From contig JALTJZ010000005.1 in the NCBI GenBank assembly GCA_027076325.1, positions 1 through 38,393 of the forward strand: a DNA stretch of 38,393 bases, in the 5' to 3' direction. The notes beneath the pieces were generated by a model. The model made no database searches. It was not told the DNA's origin and worked only from the letters and a program-made list of their open reading frames with translations. Origin of the DNA: Chromatiales bacterium. Lineage in GTDB: Bacteria > Pseudomonadota > Gammaproteobacteria > UBA6429 > Thiohalophilaceae. Shown here in pieces: positions 28,744 through 38,224 of this stretch (position 1 is its first letter; each line of letters begins with the position of its first letter). The position numbers and the translations under genes were made by a program.

Positions 28744-28920
28744 ATGAAATCATTACTTCAACAACTTAAAGAACGCAGGCTGGCCCTGAGCCTAAGACAA
28801 AAGGACATGATGTTGCGTATTGCGTATCGCGTCAGCAGTACCAGCAGTTAGGGTCCAAAGGAAAGCCAGCGATGTGCCAGAGAGCGTTCTAACTACACAT
28901 GGCAAAGCCAAAGCGATTAA
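28744..28920 (+). pseudogene. Frameshifted XRE-family (HipB-like) regulator remnant
   Basis: The first frame gives MKSLLQQLKERRLALSLRQKDMMLRIA and then stops at 28851. Shifting frame at about 28823 continues the helix-turn-helix as VSRQQYQQLGSKGKPAM. The joined reading closely follows antitoxin-like XRE proteins (LRIGVSRQQYQQLESKGNP). Loss of one G (ATTGGCGTATCG to ATTGCGTATCG) would explain the first break. A third frame from 28862 (VPESVLTTHGKAKA) may continue it. No intact toxin partner lies beside it. I am fairly sure that it is a broken regulator, less sure of the exact end. Confidence 0.6.
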
Positions 28921-28994
28921 ATTCAAAGGAAACGATCAAGAAAATAAGTTTTCATTAGCGGGCATTCAAAGGTGTAGTAGTTCAGACTTGATCT

Positions 28995-29023
28995 GACAGT
29001 TACACAATTTAATTTACAGGGCC
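28995..29023. mobile_element. Possible insertion-sequence end remnant
   Basis: On the minus strand this reads GGCCCTGTAAATTAAATTG followed by TGTAACTGTC. A terminal run ending in TGTGTAACTG is reminiscent of IS256/Mutator-type inverted repeats. No transposase frame remains nearby, and the second end was not found. The identification rests on memory of such termini only. Confidence 0.3.
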
Positions 29024-29051
29024 TTGTCTAGCACTCTTGACGAGCCCATTA

Positions 29052-31244
29052 TCACTCGTCATTGATTACCTGCCTAATCGCATCGCTTAAGACCACATCA
29101 GACGCACCGCCCTTATCCGCCATCCGGATCAAGCGTTTCACATGACGCGAAAGGCCTTTCCCATGTTTGCTGCCTGCAAGAATCGCAAGGAAGACAATGA
29201 CAATATCTCGTTCAGCGCCCCCCGTGCTGACGAGATCCGATAGAGCGTCGGCAACGTCATGATCCAATCCAAGCACCATCAACTCAGCGATTGTTGCAAT
29301 ATCTAATTTCGTAGCGATAGTATCTGGATAACGTGCATTCAAAGACAAAACCAGCTGATCAAAATCCGTTGGCATCTGCCGGTGTAAGAATGACGGGATA
29401 TCCAGATAATCCATATCAGGCTGAGCCATTTTTAAATCTTCAGGCATAACTGAGTGGGATACAGCATGCGCCGCTAAAGACATATCGCACCTATCAACAC
29501 TACCCATACCGCCCCAACCTGCAGCCAAGACTTGCGGCACTTTGCGAAGCGCAGGAACCTCACCTGATTTTTGATCCTCATCCCTGTTAAAGACCAGAAC
29601 ACAACTCGTATACTTTGTTACCAGTTGATAGCGCTCTGCCAACTCTGCAGCTTCCTTTGAGTCAAGCACGGTTAAACGGGCATGAGCCGCCACTCGGGGC
29701 ATATCGGTAAGCAATGCTCCACTATCCTCATCCTTACGCTCCGAGGAAAATCTTGCCTCCTGGGTGACGGTACGACCATCCTCGAAAGTCATAACAAGCC
29801 GCACCTTTCCGACTGGCAGCTCAGGCAGCCAACCAAATACATGAAGCGTGTCGCCTGCATACAACGTCTCCACTTCGCCGGGTATCTGGCGAATTGACTC
29901 GGATGGCCATTCGATATGCACTGATTTTGCTTTTGGCTGGTCAATACGCTGGAAATGCCGCACGATTCGCTCCGACATATTTTCCCTGGGGGACACCAGT
30001 TCACAGGCTCCAGAGGTTGCTTCCGCAATTCTGCGAACAAAGGCTTCAGATACAGCACTGCCCACACCAACCGAAAATATCCTATGACCTGACTTCAGCG
30101 CATCCTTAACGATTTGTTCATGATTCCAGACTTCACCATCGGTAATCAACAGAAGATCTGCCGACAGACTCACTATCTTTCCGCACAGATAGGCCGCGGT
30201 AAGAGCCGCTCCAATTTCTGTGCCGCCCATAGTGGCATCTATCTGCTCTACAAAATGCGCAGCCACCCGGACATTATCCTTGTTGGCAATGACTGGCTCA
30301 GAGAACAGCAGATTGAACGTCGATCCAAACGTTATCAGATTGAAATAGTCGTTCGGCTTGAGCAAAGAAATGATTTCACGAAGAGCTACCTTAGCCTGTG
30401 CAATGGAATCTCCACCCATTGAGCCGGAACAATCCACGACCAACTTCACGCAACGGGGTGATTCTGGTACATCCTCTGAGAATTGTGGGTGAAATGACGC
30501 GAGTGCAACATACTCCTTATCATCCAGCGCCCAAAGTCCCTCGACTGCGGATTCCGCAGGTTCTTTCACGACCAGTACAAAATCCCTATCCAGCAGGTCA
30601 CTTCCTCCCAAGAGTGATATTTCCCTGATACCGTCACTTGTAGATACAGCAACTGGATGTGATGGACAGTCGAAATCAGCTGTTGCCAGTGCACCTTCAA
30701 TTCGAACAACCAGAGAAAAACCATGCTCAGCTGACAACGCATACTCTGGTGCTTGATGAGGAGCCATACCAGAGGCTAAGGGATCACCATATCGAGGGGC
30801 AATTGTGGTGGGAAGATAAAACCGAAGGCTATCCCCCTGCCAGCGATGCAATTGCGCATATCTGAACCGGACAACAGCTTGTTCGTTGGGTAGAATATTG
30901 CCCACATTTAACGTAAAAACGCCTGGCTCCAGTTGCTGCAACAGAATGGCTGAATCACCTTCATCAATCGCGTCCTCGTAGCGATCCTCTGCTTCCGTTT
31001 TAGGTTGTACCATACCGCGCAGCCTCTTCCCATTAAGCTCCAGCACGAGTTCCAGTAGTACCGCGTCCAATGGTAGAGGAAAAGTATAAACTGCCTCAAT
31101 ATTAACGTCCTCAAGGTTCTTGTAGCTTTGCGACACCGCAACATTTGAATACAACCCTGTCAAACTCGCCTGTACTTCGACAGATTCAAGGACAATACGG
31201 GCATCACCTATTGGTTCAAGTACAGCTGCTGTTGCAATGGTCAC
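29052..31244 (-). CDS. VIT and von Willebrand factor A domain protein
   Basis: This 730-residue protein has an N-terminal VIT domain (about 10-130: VEVQASLTGLYSNVAVSQSYKNLEDVNIEAVYTFPLP and FRYAQLHRWQ). The vWA domain is at about 263-430, with a complete metal site: D271-x-S273-x-S275 in VVDCSGSMGG, the Thr in MGGTEIGAAL and the Asp in LLLITDGE. The C-terminal 200 residues are helical without a known motif. There is no signal peptide, membrane anchor or sortase tail, so it is probably cytoplasmic, unlike the secreted inter-alpha-trypsin-inhibitor-like relatives. The start is a GTG with a perfect AAGGAGG 7 nt ahead. It is 12 bp behind a MerR-type gene, forming a two-gene unit. The function is unknown. 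Confidence 0.9.
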   Translation of the reverse strand: MTIATAAVLEPIGDARIVLESVEVQASLTGLYSNVAVSQSYKNLEDVNIEAVYTFPLPLDAVLLELVLELNGKRLRGMVQPKTEAEDRYEDAIDEGDSAILLQQLEPGVFTLNVGNILPNEQAVVRFRYAQLHRWQGDSLRFYLPTTIAPRYGDPLASGMAPHQAPEYALSAEHGFSLVVRIEGALATADFDCPSHPVAVSTSDGIREISLLGGSDLLDRDFVLVVKEPAESAVEGLWALDDKEYVALASFHPQFSEDVPESPRCVKLVVDCSGSMGGDSIAQAKVALREIISLLKPNDYFNLITFGSTFNLLFSEPVIANKDNVRVAAHFVEQIDATMGGTEIGAALTAAYLCGKIVSLSADLLLITDGEVWNHEQIVKDALKSGHRIFSVGVGSAVSEAFVRRIAEATSGACELVSPRENMSERIVRHFQRIDQPKAKSVHIEWPSESIRQIPGEVETLYAGDTLHVFGWLPELPVGKVRLVMTFEDGRTVTQEARFSSERKDEDSGALLTDMPRVAAHARLTVLDSKEAAELAERYQLVTKYTSCVLVFNRDEDQKSGEVPALRKVPQVLAAGWGGMGSVDRCDMSLAAHAVSHSVMPEDLKMAQPDMDYLDIPSFLHRQMPTDFDQLVLSLNARYPDTIATKLDIATIAELMVLGLDHDVADALSDLVSTGGAERDIVIVFLAILAGSKHGKGLSRHVKRLIRMADKGGASDVVLSDAIRQVINDE

Positions 31245-31256
31245 GATGACTCCTCC

Positions 31257-31673
31257 TTATCTTAAACTGATTTTTTCATAGAGCTTTATCACCCCGGCAG
31301 CGAATTCCCGAACATCCTCTGGTGTCAGATTAGCCCGTTTAGGTTCAATAGTAATCTCAATACCATCATTTACGACAACATGGCTCCACACTTCTACAGA
31401 GCCTTTTTGCCTTGGTCGTGCGGGGGGGGTGATCCCCTCTTTCCCATCAGAGCCAACTAATTCACGAATACGATCGAGTGAAAGCCCTGCTTGCTGCCAT
31501 TTCCGGATCTCAAGAAGTTGATCGAGATGCCTCGTCGAATAATGTGCTCCTCGCCCTACACCGTCAGGCCTATCAACTAGGTCAATTTGGATGTAATAAC
31601 GTACTGTCCGCCTAGACAGTTTCACTAAGCCACACAACTCGTCTAGGGTAAAAACCACTTTCTTCTCTTTCAT
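31257..31673 (-). CDS. MerR-family transcriptional regulator of the VIT-vWA unit
   Basis: This 138-residue protein has an N-terminal MerR winged helix (VFTLDELCGLVKLSRRTVRYYIQIDLVDRPDGVGRGAHYSTRHLDQLLEIRKWQQAGLSLDRIRELV). A short C-terminal part follows (VEVWSHVVVNDGIEITIEPKRANLTPEDVREFAAGVIKLYEKI) without metal-binding cysteines, so it is not a classical metal sensor. I place the start at the ATG at 31673, because the upstream frame from 31703 would translate a perfect palindrome. It likely controls itself and the VIT-vWA gene directly downstream. A run of eight G/C at 31422-31429 lies inside the gene. Confidence 0.88.
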   Translation of the reverse strand: MKEKKVVFTLDELCGLVKLSRRTVRYYIQIDLVDRPDGVGRGAHYSTRHLDQLLEIRKWQQAGLSLDRIRELVGSDGKEGITPPARPRQKGSVEVWSHVVVNDGIEITIEPKRANLTPEDVREFAAGVIKLYEKISLR

Positions 31674-31710
31674 GACAGTTATAGTATACAGTATAACTGT
31701 CACATTTCAA
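31674..31710 (-). promoter_or_regulatory. MerR operator-promoter: 10-8-10 palindrome abutting the start codon
   Basis: GACAGTTATA (31674-31683) and TATAACTGTC (31692-31701) form a perfect 10-bp inverted repeat with an 8-bp spacer, ending at the base next to the ATG. On the minus strand a -35 (TTGAAA, 31705-31710) and a -10 (TATACT, 31683-31688) are 16 bp apart. Transcription would begin within a few bases of the ATG, so the message is probably leaderless. Confidence 0.7.
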
Positions 31711-31939
31711 GTGTAATTAAATTTTCATCGCTAATTTCTAATTTTCCATTCACACTAATCCCCTCGCTGTTTAGAATCTCACGCTGAACAGCCACTCTTA
31801 TCACACGTGGGAACCTCATGAAAATTAAACAGTTACTGACCATCCTATCCCCAAACTATAATGGCTCTTTGCCCGTCTTTAGATAATAATGTCAGCGTAT
31901 TTTTCCTGAATCTATTTCGCACACCTCCCTGTATTCATT

Positions 31940-32103
31940 TTTATGCCCCCCTTACTTTTAACTCCTGAAATTGTAATCTGGCCTCAGCTAAAGAGGTGGT
32001 TTGAAAATTACCGATTTTCACCAACATCATCCAGAATCAACCTTCCGAGCTTCATTACCGCGAGTTTTCGTGAGCTCAACGGTACTTTTTCGTTCGCAGT
32101 CAT
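31940..32103 (-). pseudogene. Small frameshifted gene remnant, unknown
   Basis: An ATG at 32103 follows AAAGGATGTGTTT (a plausible ribosome site). The frame gives MTANEKVPLSSRKLAVMKLG and onward to GENR, then stops. In the next frame the protein-like text continues as NFQTTSLAEARLQFQELKVRGA and stops at 31940. Together they would make a small basic protein of about 54 residues. I do not recognise a family. It is either a decayed gene or a 31-residue protein. Confidence 0.35.
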
Positions 32104-32160
32104 AAACACATCCTTTTCCAGATTAATTGCTCTCTCTAAGATATAATTGGCTTTTGGAAT

Positions 32161-32215
32161 AAAAAGTGTAAGTTTTGCAAGGAACTAAACAGCCGATCAA
32201 AAACCTGCACTTTTT
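32161..32215. terminator. Long hairpin flanked by A- and T-tracts upstream of mutS
   Basis: AAAAAGTGTA (32161-32170) pairs with TGCACTTTTT (32206-32215) with one G-U pair. GTTTT (32172-32176) with AAAAC (32200-32204) extends the stem after a one-base mismatch. A stem that opens with an A-run and closes with a T-run looks like a bidirectional intrinsic terminator. No intact gene on either side obviously needs it, unless it insulates mutS from the accessory block. Confidence 0.4.
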
Positions 32216-32258
32216 CTGAACGCTCATAAAAGAAAAAAAATAAATATACTTTAGATTT

Positions 32259-34832
32259 ATGAACAACAAAACCGAACAACACACCCCCATGATGCAGCAA
32301 TACCTGCGCATTAAGGCCGAACACCCGGATATTTTGCTTTTTTACCGCATGGGTGATTTTTACGAGTTGTTTTTTGACGATGCCCATAAAGCGGCAAACC
32401 TGTTAGACATAACACTGACCGCACGCGGTAAAGCTAACGGTAAACCTATTCCCATGGCGGGCGTGCCTTATCATGCTGCCGACAATTATCTGGCAAAGCT
32501 GGTTAAGCAAGGCCAGTCCATTGCCATTTGTGAGCAAATCGGCGACCCCAAAACAAGCAAAGGCCCGGTGGCGCGTGAAGTGGTACGCATTGTAACCCCC
32601 GGCACTCTCACCGAAGATGCCTTGCTTGATGAAAAACAGATTAATTTGCTCTGTGCCATTCATGCTGAACAATCTAAAAATAGCGCACCACAATTTGGTA
32701 TTGCCAGTTTAGAACTCAGCAGTGGGCATTTTAATATTTGCCAGGTTAGCGGTTTAGAAAATTTACAAAGTGAGCTAACCCGCCTGCGCCCGGCAGAAAT
32801 TTTATTAAACGAAACCGACCCACTTAACTTGCAGCACCTGCTGCAACAGAATTACCCGATCAGTTTTAAACAACAACATGAATGGTTATTTAATTTAAAC
32901 CATGCCGAGCAAACCTTAACAGAACAATTTGCACTCAATGATTTATCCAGCTTTGGCTGCAACGATGTGCCACTGGCAACCATTGCCGCCGGTTGTATTA
33001 TTGATTACCTTAAATCCACACAACGCAGTGCGTTACCGCATATTCACCGTTTTAAAGTTGACAGAAAAGCAGACTACATTTTAATTGATGCCAGCACCCG
33101 CCGTAACCTTGAACTGGAATACCATATTGGCGGACAGCATAACCATACCCTTGCCGGCATTCTGGATTACACCGCCACCGCAATGGGCAGCCGCTTATTA
33201 CGCCGCTGGATCCATCAACCCTTGTGCAACAAAAAAACATTAACCGAACGCCATCAATTAGTTGGTGAGCTAATAGAACAACAACGTTATCCGCAAATTG
33301 AAGCAATCCTAAAACAAGTTGGTGATGCCGAACGCATACTGACACGTATCGCACTCAAAAGTGCCAGTCCACGCGATTTAGCCAGGTTACGTGCAACATT
33401 GTTTGCATTACCGGAGCTACAACAATCTTTACGCGACTTAAAAGCGCCGTTAATGCTGCAACTTGCGAAACAAATCAGTGAACACCCTGAAACATTGAAC
33501 TTGCTAAATGCAGCCATTGTTGAAAACCCGCCGGTTGTGGTTCGCGATGGTAATTTTATTGCCAAAGGTTACGATGCAGAACTCGATGAATTAAAAAGCC
33601 TGCAGGACAATGCCAGTGAATTTTTAAGCAACCTGGAAGCACAGGAAAAACAACGTACTGGATTAAGTACACTTAAAGTGGGCTATAATCGGGTACACGG
33701 TTATTACATTGAAGTGAGTCGAAACCAGTCAGACAAAATGCCAGCCGATTACCAGCGCCGGCAAACATTAAAAGCCAGCGAACGTTATATTACACCCGAA
33801 TTAAAAGAACTTGAGGATAAAGTTTTAAGTGCCAATGAACGCGCACTGGCGCGCGAAAAAAAATTATACGATGACATTCTGCAACAATTGAACGCTCAAC
33901 TACAGCCATTACAACAAACAGCCTGCGCATTAGCCGAGCTGGATGTATTAAATAATTTTGCCGAACGTGCACAAACCAATCACTACTGCATGCCGAGTTT
34001 TAGCAATACCAGCCAAAACAGTATACAAATTAAAGCAGGCCGACACCCGGTAATTGAACAGGTACAAAGCACGCCCTTTACGCCTAACGACATCACACTT
34101 AACAGCCAACAACACCTATTTATTATTACCGGCCCCAATATGGGCGGCAAATCAACCTACATGCGACAAATCGCGTTGATTGTGATCATGGCGCACATTG
34201 GCAGCTTTGTACCGGCAAGCGAGGTTAGGCTTGGCTTAACCGATCAAATTTTTACCCGTATCGGTGCCTCAGACGACCTATCCAGTGGCCGCTCCACTTT
34301 TATGGTTGAAATGACTGAAACGGCCAATATTTTGCACAATGCCACCGAAAACAGTCTGGTTTTAATGGATGAAGTGGGACGTGGTACCGGCACACAAGAT
34401 GGTATGTCGCTCGCCTGGGCCAGCGCCTGGTATCTTGCCGATAAACTGAAAGCCTTAACCCTGTTCGCTACCCATTATTTTCACTTAACCCAGCTACCGA
34501 ATATGTTAGATGGCAGTGTTAATGTGCACCTGGATGCCGTCGAACATGGGGATAATCTTGTCTTTCTACACCAGGTAAAACCCGGCCCAACAGACAAAAG
34601 CTATGGTATCCAGGTCGCGGCACTGGCAGGGTTACCCCCATCAGTTATTGAGCTGGCAAAACAAACACTGTCATCGCTGGTGGAAGAGCAGCAGCCTCTC
34701 CGGTTAGACAGCCCCCCCAATCCAACGGAAAAACAAACCGATTTAGAGCATACGATTAAAAACATTGATCTAAATCAAACGACCCCAATGGCGGCATTGA
34801 AACTACTGGAACAACTTAAAAAATCTCTCTAA
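32259..34832 (+). CDS. mutS: DNA mismatch repair protein MutS
   Basis: MutS recognises base mismatches and small loops and recruits MutL. The 857-residue protein has the mismatch-binding N-terminus ([35 protein letters not shown] with the F-x-E-type motif), the connector and lever regions, and the ATPase. The Walker A motif is GPNMGGKST (625-633), followed by [44 protein letters not shown] and [11 protein letters not shown]. The length is typical (about 853-860). The ATG has no visible ribosome site, and TATACT lies 8 bp upstream, so a leaderless message is possible. fdxA follows, as in pseudomonads. Confidence 0.98.
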   Translation: MNNKTEQHTPMMQQYLRIKAEHPDILLFYRMGDFYELFFDDAHKAANLLDITLTARGKANGKPIPMAGVPYHAADNYLAKLVKQGQSIAICEQIGDPKTSKGPVAREVVRIVTPGTLTEDALLDEKQINLLCAIHAEQSKNSAPQFGIASLELSSGHFNICQVSGLENLQSELTRLRPAEILLNETDPLNLQHLLQQNYPISFKQQHEWLFNLNHAEQTLTEQFALNDLSSFGCNDVPLATIAAGCIIDYLKSTQRSALPHIHRFKVDRKADYILIDASTRRNLELEYHIGGQHNHTLAGILDYTATAMGSRLLRRWIHQPLCNKKTLTERHQLVGELIEQQRYPQIEAILKQVGDAERILTRIALKSASPRDLARLRATLFALPELQQSLRDLKAPLMLQLAKQISEHPETLNLLNAAIVENPPVVVRDGNFIAKGYDAELDELKSLQDNASEFLSNLEAQEKQRTGLSTLKVGYNRVHGYYIEVSRNQSDKMPADYQRRQTLKASERYITPELKELEDKVLSANERALAREKKLYDDILQQLNAQLQPLQQTACALAELDVLNNFAERAQTNHYCMPSFSNTSQNSIQIKAGRHPVIEQVQSTPFTPNDITLNSQQHLFIITGPNMGGKSTYMRQIALIVIMAHIGSFVPASEVRLGLTDQIFTRIGASDDLSSGRSTFMVEMTETANILHNATENSLVLMDEVGRGTGTQDGMSLAWASAWYLADKLKALTLFATHYFHLTQLPNMLDGSVNVHLDAVEHGDNLVFLHQVKPGPTDKSYGIQVAALAGLPPSVIELAKQTLSSLVEEQQPLRLDSPPNPTEKQTDLEHTIKNIDLNQTTPMAALKLLEQLKKSL

Positions 34833-34912
34833 AAACTCGCAACCCACCCCTTTTCGCATTAGAATAGCCACCCTAAATAACCTTTTTTATCATTATTCAG
34901 GAGTTTCACCGC

Positions 34913-35236
34913 ATGACCTATATCGTGACCGACAATTGTATTTTGTGTAAATACACAGACTGCGTGGAAGTTTGTCCTGTCGATTGTTTTCATGAGGGCC
35001 CAAACTTTTTAGTGATTGACCCGGATGAATGTATTGACTGTACCTTATGTGAACCTGAATGCCCGGCTGGCGCTATTTTCGCGGAAGATGAAATTCCCGA
35101 TGGTATGGAACATTTTCTTGAACTTAACGAAGAACTGTCACGCGACTGGCCTGTTATCACTGAAATGAAACCTGCTCTGCCTGAAGCCGAACAGTGGGAT
35201 GGCAAAAAAGACAAACTGCAATATTTAGAACGCTAA
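34913..35236 (+). CDS. fdxA: 7Fe ferredoxin FdxA
   Basis: This 107-residue ferredoxin carries one [3Fe-4S] and one [4Fe-4S] cluster. The cysteines match Azotobacter ferredoxin I shifted by one: C9, C17 and C50 for the 3Fe cluster, and C21, C40, C43 and C46 for the 4Fe cluster, with the free C12 and C25 also kept. A C-terminal extension without cysteines (residues 60-107) is normal for FdxA. A good AGGAG ribosome site precedes the ATG. It lies 80 bp after mutS, a known pairing in gammaproteobacteria. Confidence 0.97.
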   Translation: MTYIVTDNCILCKYTDCVEVCPVDCFHEGPNFLVIDPDECIDCTLCEPECPAGAIFAEDEIPDGMEHFLELNEELSRDWPVITEMKPALPEAEQWDGKKDKLQYLER

Positions 35237-35257
35237 CCACAATGACTAAAGGAACCG

Positions 35258-38224
35258 ATGTCTGCAATTAAACTTTATTTAACCTCGTTTGCAGACGATC
35301 TGCTCGATAGCGTTGCACAACAAATTATTGCGCAGCAAAAAGAAAACCTCCCCCAATTAACCAACACCATCGTCTTCACAGCACAGGCGAACATTGCTTC
35401 CGAGTTGCGCTACAAACTACTCAATTATGCACGCCAGCATAACGTTCAAGCCTTGCTTGGGCCACAAATTATTTCGATACAACAATGGCTGCAATTTTTT
35501 CAACCCACTACCATCAAAGTCGTCAACAGTACCATACAGGAACTTATTTTAGTTGAGGCTTTACGAAAGTACCCTGACATGCCTGGAGCTGCCAACCCAT
35601 GGGTTTATGCGCGCACACTGCTAGACCTGTTTCACGAATTAACCGCAAATAAAATCCCACTGCCAAATAATGCGCAAGACTTTATAAACCAGATTAGCCT
35701 GGCTTATGGGCTTGATGATAAAGCAACAACAATAGAGGCGCTGGGTCGTGAAGCACATTTTGTTTATACTTTATGGCATGCATGGCATAACCAACTGAAG
35801 GCTTATGATGTAGTTGATTCACAAACAGCACTCTTGCTGAGCATGCAAAATGCGCTACAGGAATACAACAATAAAAAAACAACCGATTTTTATTTACTCG
35901 GCTATGACCGGTTAACACAAGCCGAACACCAGTGGCTGGAACAACTAAGTCAGCAACATAACATTCATTATTTCTTACAGGGGCAACAACAAAAGGGGCG
36001 TACCGAATCGCAACAATACCACCCTGACACGCATATAACCGAATGCATTCAGCGACTGTCTGCATATAAAATAGTGAATAGAAAACAAACAGAATCAACC
36101 CGCCTTAAATTCTTAAATACTGTTTATAATACACAGAACTCAGCATTAATTGAGCGGTTACAGGCATACCAGAATAAAGAACTAAATCCGTTAAAAGGCC
36201 TTCATATTTTTTCTGCCAATGATGCCGAGCAGGAAGCCCGCGCCATTGATATCCAGCTAAGACGCTGGTTATTGGAAGGTAAAACTAAGCTTGCGATTGT
36301 CACCGAGAATCGCCGACTTGCCCGACGGGTACGTGCCCTGCTTGAACGCAGTGGTGTCTATTTACAGGATGCCGCCGGTTGGGCTTTATCCACTACCCGT
36401 GCGGCCACCCTTGTTGAGCGCTGGCTGGAATGTATCGAACAAGACTTTGACTACCTGGCACTACTGGATCTTTTAAAATCACCTTTTATATTTCCAGAAT
36501 ATGATCGCAATACCCTGCATTATGCTGTTTACCGACTCGAACAGGACATAATGCGCCATGAAAATATTAGCAGCCATTTAGAAAGCTATCGCAATGCGAT
36601 TACTAATCGGCAACATCGGCTGCCTGACTGGTTTGAAAAAAATCAGGGGACAAACATTTTAAATGAAGTACTGCAAAAACTGGAATCAGCCGCCAAGCCA
36701 TTACTACCACTTAATCAGCAGAGCAGCCTTACGCCAACCCAGTTTATTCAGGCTCTCGTTAATTCATTTAAAGTATTGGGGCTAACCGAATCTCTAGTAA
36801 ACGATGCCGCTGGCATTGAAATTATTAACTTACTTGAAACATTAACTATCGACTCTGACCTTGTGCAATTAAAATTTAGCTGGAGTGAAGCAAGAGCATG
36901 GCTGGCAATGCAACTGGAATGCAGCCGTTTTATGCCACCGGCCAGTACCACACAAGTGCAATTGATTGGTTTATCACAGAGCCGGTTTCAGAAATTTGAT
37001 GGCCTGATTATCGCGGCAGTTGAAGAGGAATTTTTACCCGGCTCTCCCACACCTACAGCTTTTTTTAATGACCGGGTAAAATATGAACTCGGGCTTGGAA
37101 CTTCGTTACAGGAAAAAAACGAGCGCTTCTATCACTTTATGCGGTTACTCAATTCCAGCGACAACATATTACTCAGCTACCGTAACCAGGGTGATAACGG
37201 CGAAGAAATAAAACCCGGTGCATGGCTTGCATTACTTGAGCAATTTAACCAGCTAGCTTTTAATAAAGATTTAAAAGATAGCACGCTGGAAACATTAGTG
37301 AATACACCTGAAAACACGTTCACACTCACAGCAAAAGAGCCGGCAAAGCCATCTTATCAACCCACACCCTCGTTGCCGAAAAATTTAATCCCGACAAAAA
37401 TATCGGCATCACAATACCAGGAGTTAATAAACTGCCCTTACCTGTTTTATGCCGCACGTTGCTTAAAACTGGAAGCCACCGATGAAATACGTCAGGCACT
37501 TTCAAAAGCCGATTACGGTGAGCGAGTCCACCAATGCCTACAAGCCTTTCATGATAAAACAGATGACCTGCCCGGCCCGTTCAAATCTAAAGTGACTGAA
37601 CACAACCGTGATGCGGCAAGCAAACTTTTATATGATATTATAAAAACTGTATTCAGTGCTGACCTGACAGAAAACCATGAGCATCAGGCATGGTATCTAC
37701 AGGCAAAAAAAATAGTCCCTCATTATATCGACTGGCAAATTAAACATCAGCAAAGCTGGGATGTTTATAAAGTCGAACAAATGATTTCCAAAGAACTCCC
37801 GATAAATAATAGCTCTAAACCCTTAAAGCTCAAAGGCCGACTTGATCGTATCGATAAAAGTCCTGACGGACTGGAAGTTATCGACTACAAAACCGGCGCA
37901 ATCAGTTCAAACAAAAATGTAGAAGCCGGTGAACAAGTCCAGCTCCCCTTCTACCATACCCTGTTGCAAGATGATAAGCACAATGTTACTCAGGTCGAAT
38001 ACCTCGAAGTAAAAAGTGACGGCGTAAAAACAAAAGCGAAACTCAAGGATGAAAAACTCGAAGCGATTGCAGAAGAATCAGCCGAGCGCCTGAAAGAAAT
38101 ATTCAGCCAGCTTCATACAGAAACGGGCTTACCCGCCTGGGGCGATGAAAAAACCTGTGGCCGCTGTAACATGCAGGGGATTTGTCGTCGGCAGATGTGG
38201 GTGGATTCGTTGCAACCAACCTGA
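35258..38224 (+). CDS. AddB-like PD-(D/E)XK nuclease family protein (putative DNA repair)
   Basis: This 988-residue protein has an N-terminal part resembling an inactivated superfamily I helicase (FTAQANIASELRYKLLNYARQ, RAIDIQLRRWLLEGKTKLAIVTENRRLARRVRALLERSGV), with no intact Walker A, like AddB. The C-terminal nuclease has KGRLDRIDKS and EVIDYKTG (catalytic D876 and K878). Cysteines C726 (INCPYLFYAARC) and C967-x2-C970-x5-C976 (TCGRCNMQGIC) form the four-cysteine frame known for an iron-sulfur cluster in AddB-type nucleases. This fits the proteobacterial group called putative DNA repair protein (TIGR03623, from memory), which usually precedes a UvrD/AddA-like helicase. That gene is not visible in the 169 bp left. 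The AAGGAA ribosome site is good. Confidence 0.88.
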   Translation: MSAIKLYLTSFADDLLDSVAQQIIAQQKENLPQLTNTIVFTAQANIASELRYKLLNYARQHNVQALLGPQIISIQQWLQFFQPTTIKVVNSTIQELILVEALRKYPDMPGAANPWVYARTLLDLFHELTANKIPLPNNAQDFINQISLAYGLDDKATTIEALGREAHFVYTLWHAWHNQLKAYDVVDSQTALLLSMQNALQEYNNKKTTDFYLLGYDRLTQAEHQWLEQLSQQHNIHYFLQGQQQKGRTESQQYHPDTHITECIQRLSAYKIVNRKQTESTRLKFLNTVYNTQNSALIERLQAYQNKELNPLKGLHIFSANDAEQEARAIDIQLRRWLLEGKTKLAIVTENRRLARRVRALLERSGVYLQDAAGWALSTTRAATLVERWLECIEQDFDYLALLDLLKSPFIFPEYDRNTLHYAVYRLEQDIMRHENISSHLESYRNAITNRQHRLPDWFEKNQGTNILNEVLQKLESAAKPLLPLNQQSSLTPTQFIQALVNSFKVLGLTESLVNDAAGIEIINLLETLTIDSDLVQLKFSWSEARAWLAMQLECSRFMPPASTTQVQLIGLSQSRFQKFDGLIIAAVEEEFLPGSPTPTAFFNDRVKYELGLGTSLQEKNERFYHFMRLLNSSDNILLSYRNQGDNGEEIKPGAWLALLEQFNQLAFNKDLKDSTLETLVNTPENTFTLTAKEPAKPSYQPTPSLPKNLIPTKISASQYQELINCPYLFYAARCLKLEATDEIRQALSKADYGERVHQCLQAFHDKTDDLPGPFKSKVTEHNRDAASKLLYDIIKTVFSADLTENHEHQAWYLQAKKIVPHYIDWQIKHQQSWDVYKVEQMISKELPINNSSKPLKLKGRLDRIDKSPDGLEVIDYKTGAISSNKNVEAGEQVQLPFYHTLLQDDKHNVTQVEYLEVKSDGVKTKAKLKDEKLEAIAEESAERLKEIFSQLHTETGLPAWGDEKTCGRCNMQGICRRQMWVDSLQPT

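Larger units (their letters stand above)
31711..32258. other. Intergenic stretch between the MerR gene and mutS
   Basis: No intact gene is visible in about 550 bp. It contains a small frameshifted frame on the minus strand (31940-32103) and a long hairpin (32161-32215). Just before mutS there is a TATACT hexamer at 32245-32250, only 8 bp from the ATG and with no ribosome site between them. The remainder shows nothing I can name. Confidence 0.6.

Noticed and set aside
31422-31429. Phase-variable homopolymer in the MerR gene
   Set aside because: A run of eight is short and a single observation; nothing else suggests phase variation.
31943-32146. 67-codon plus-strand frame before mutS
   Set aside because: It has no ribosome site and overlaps the more protein-like minus-strand frames.
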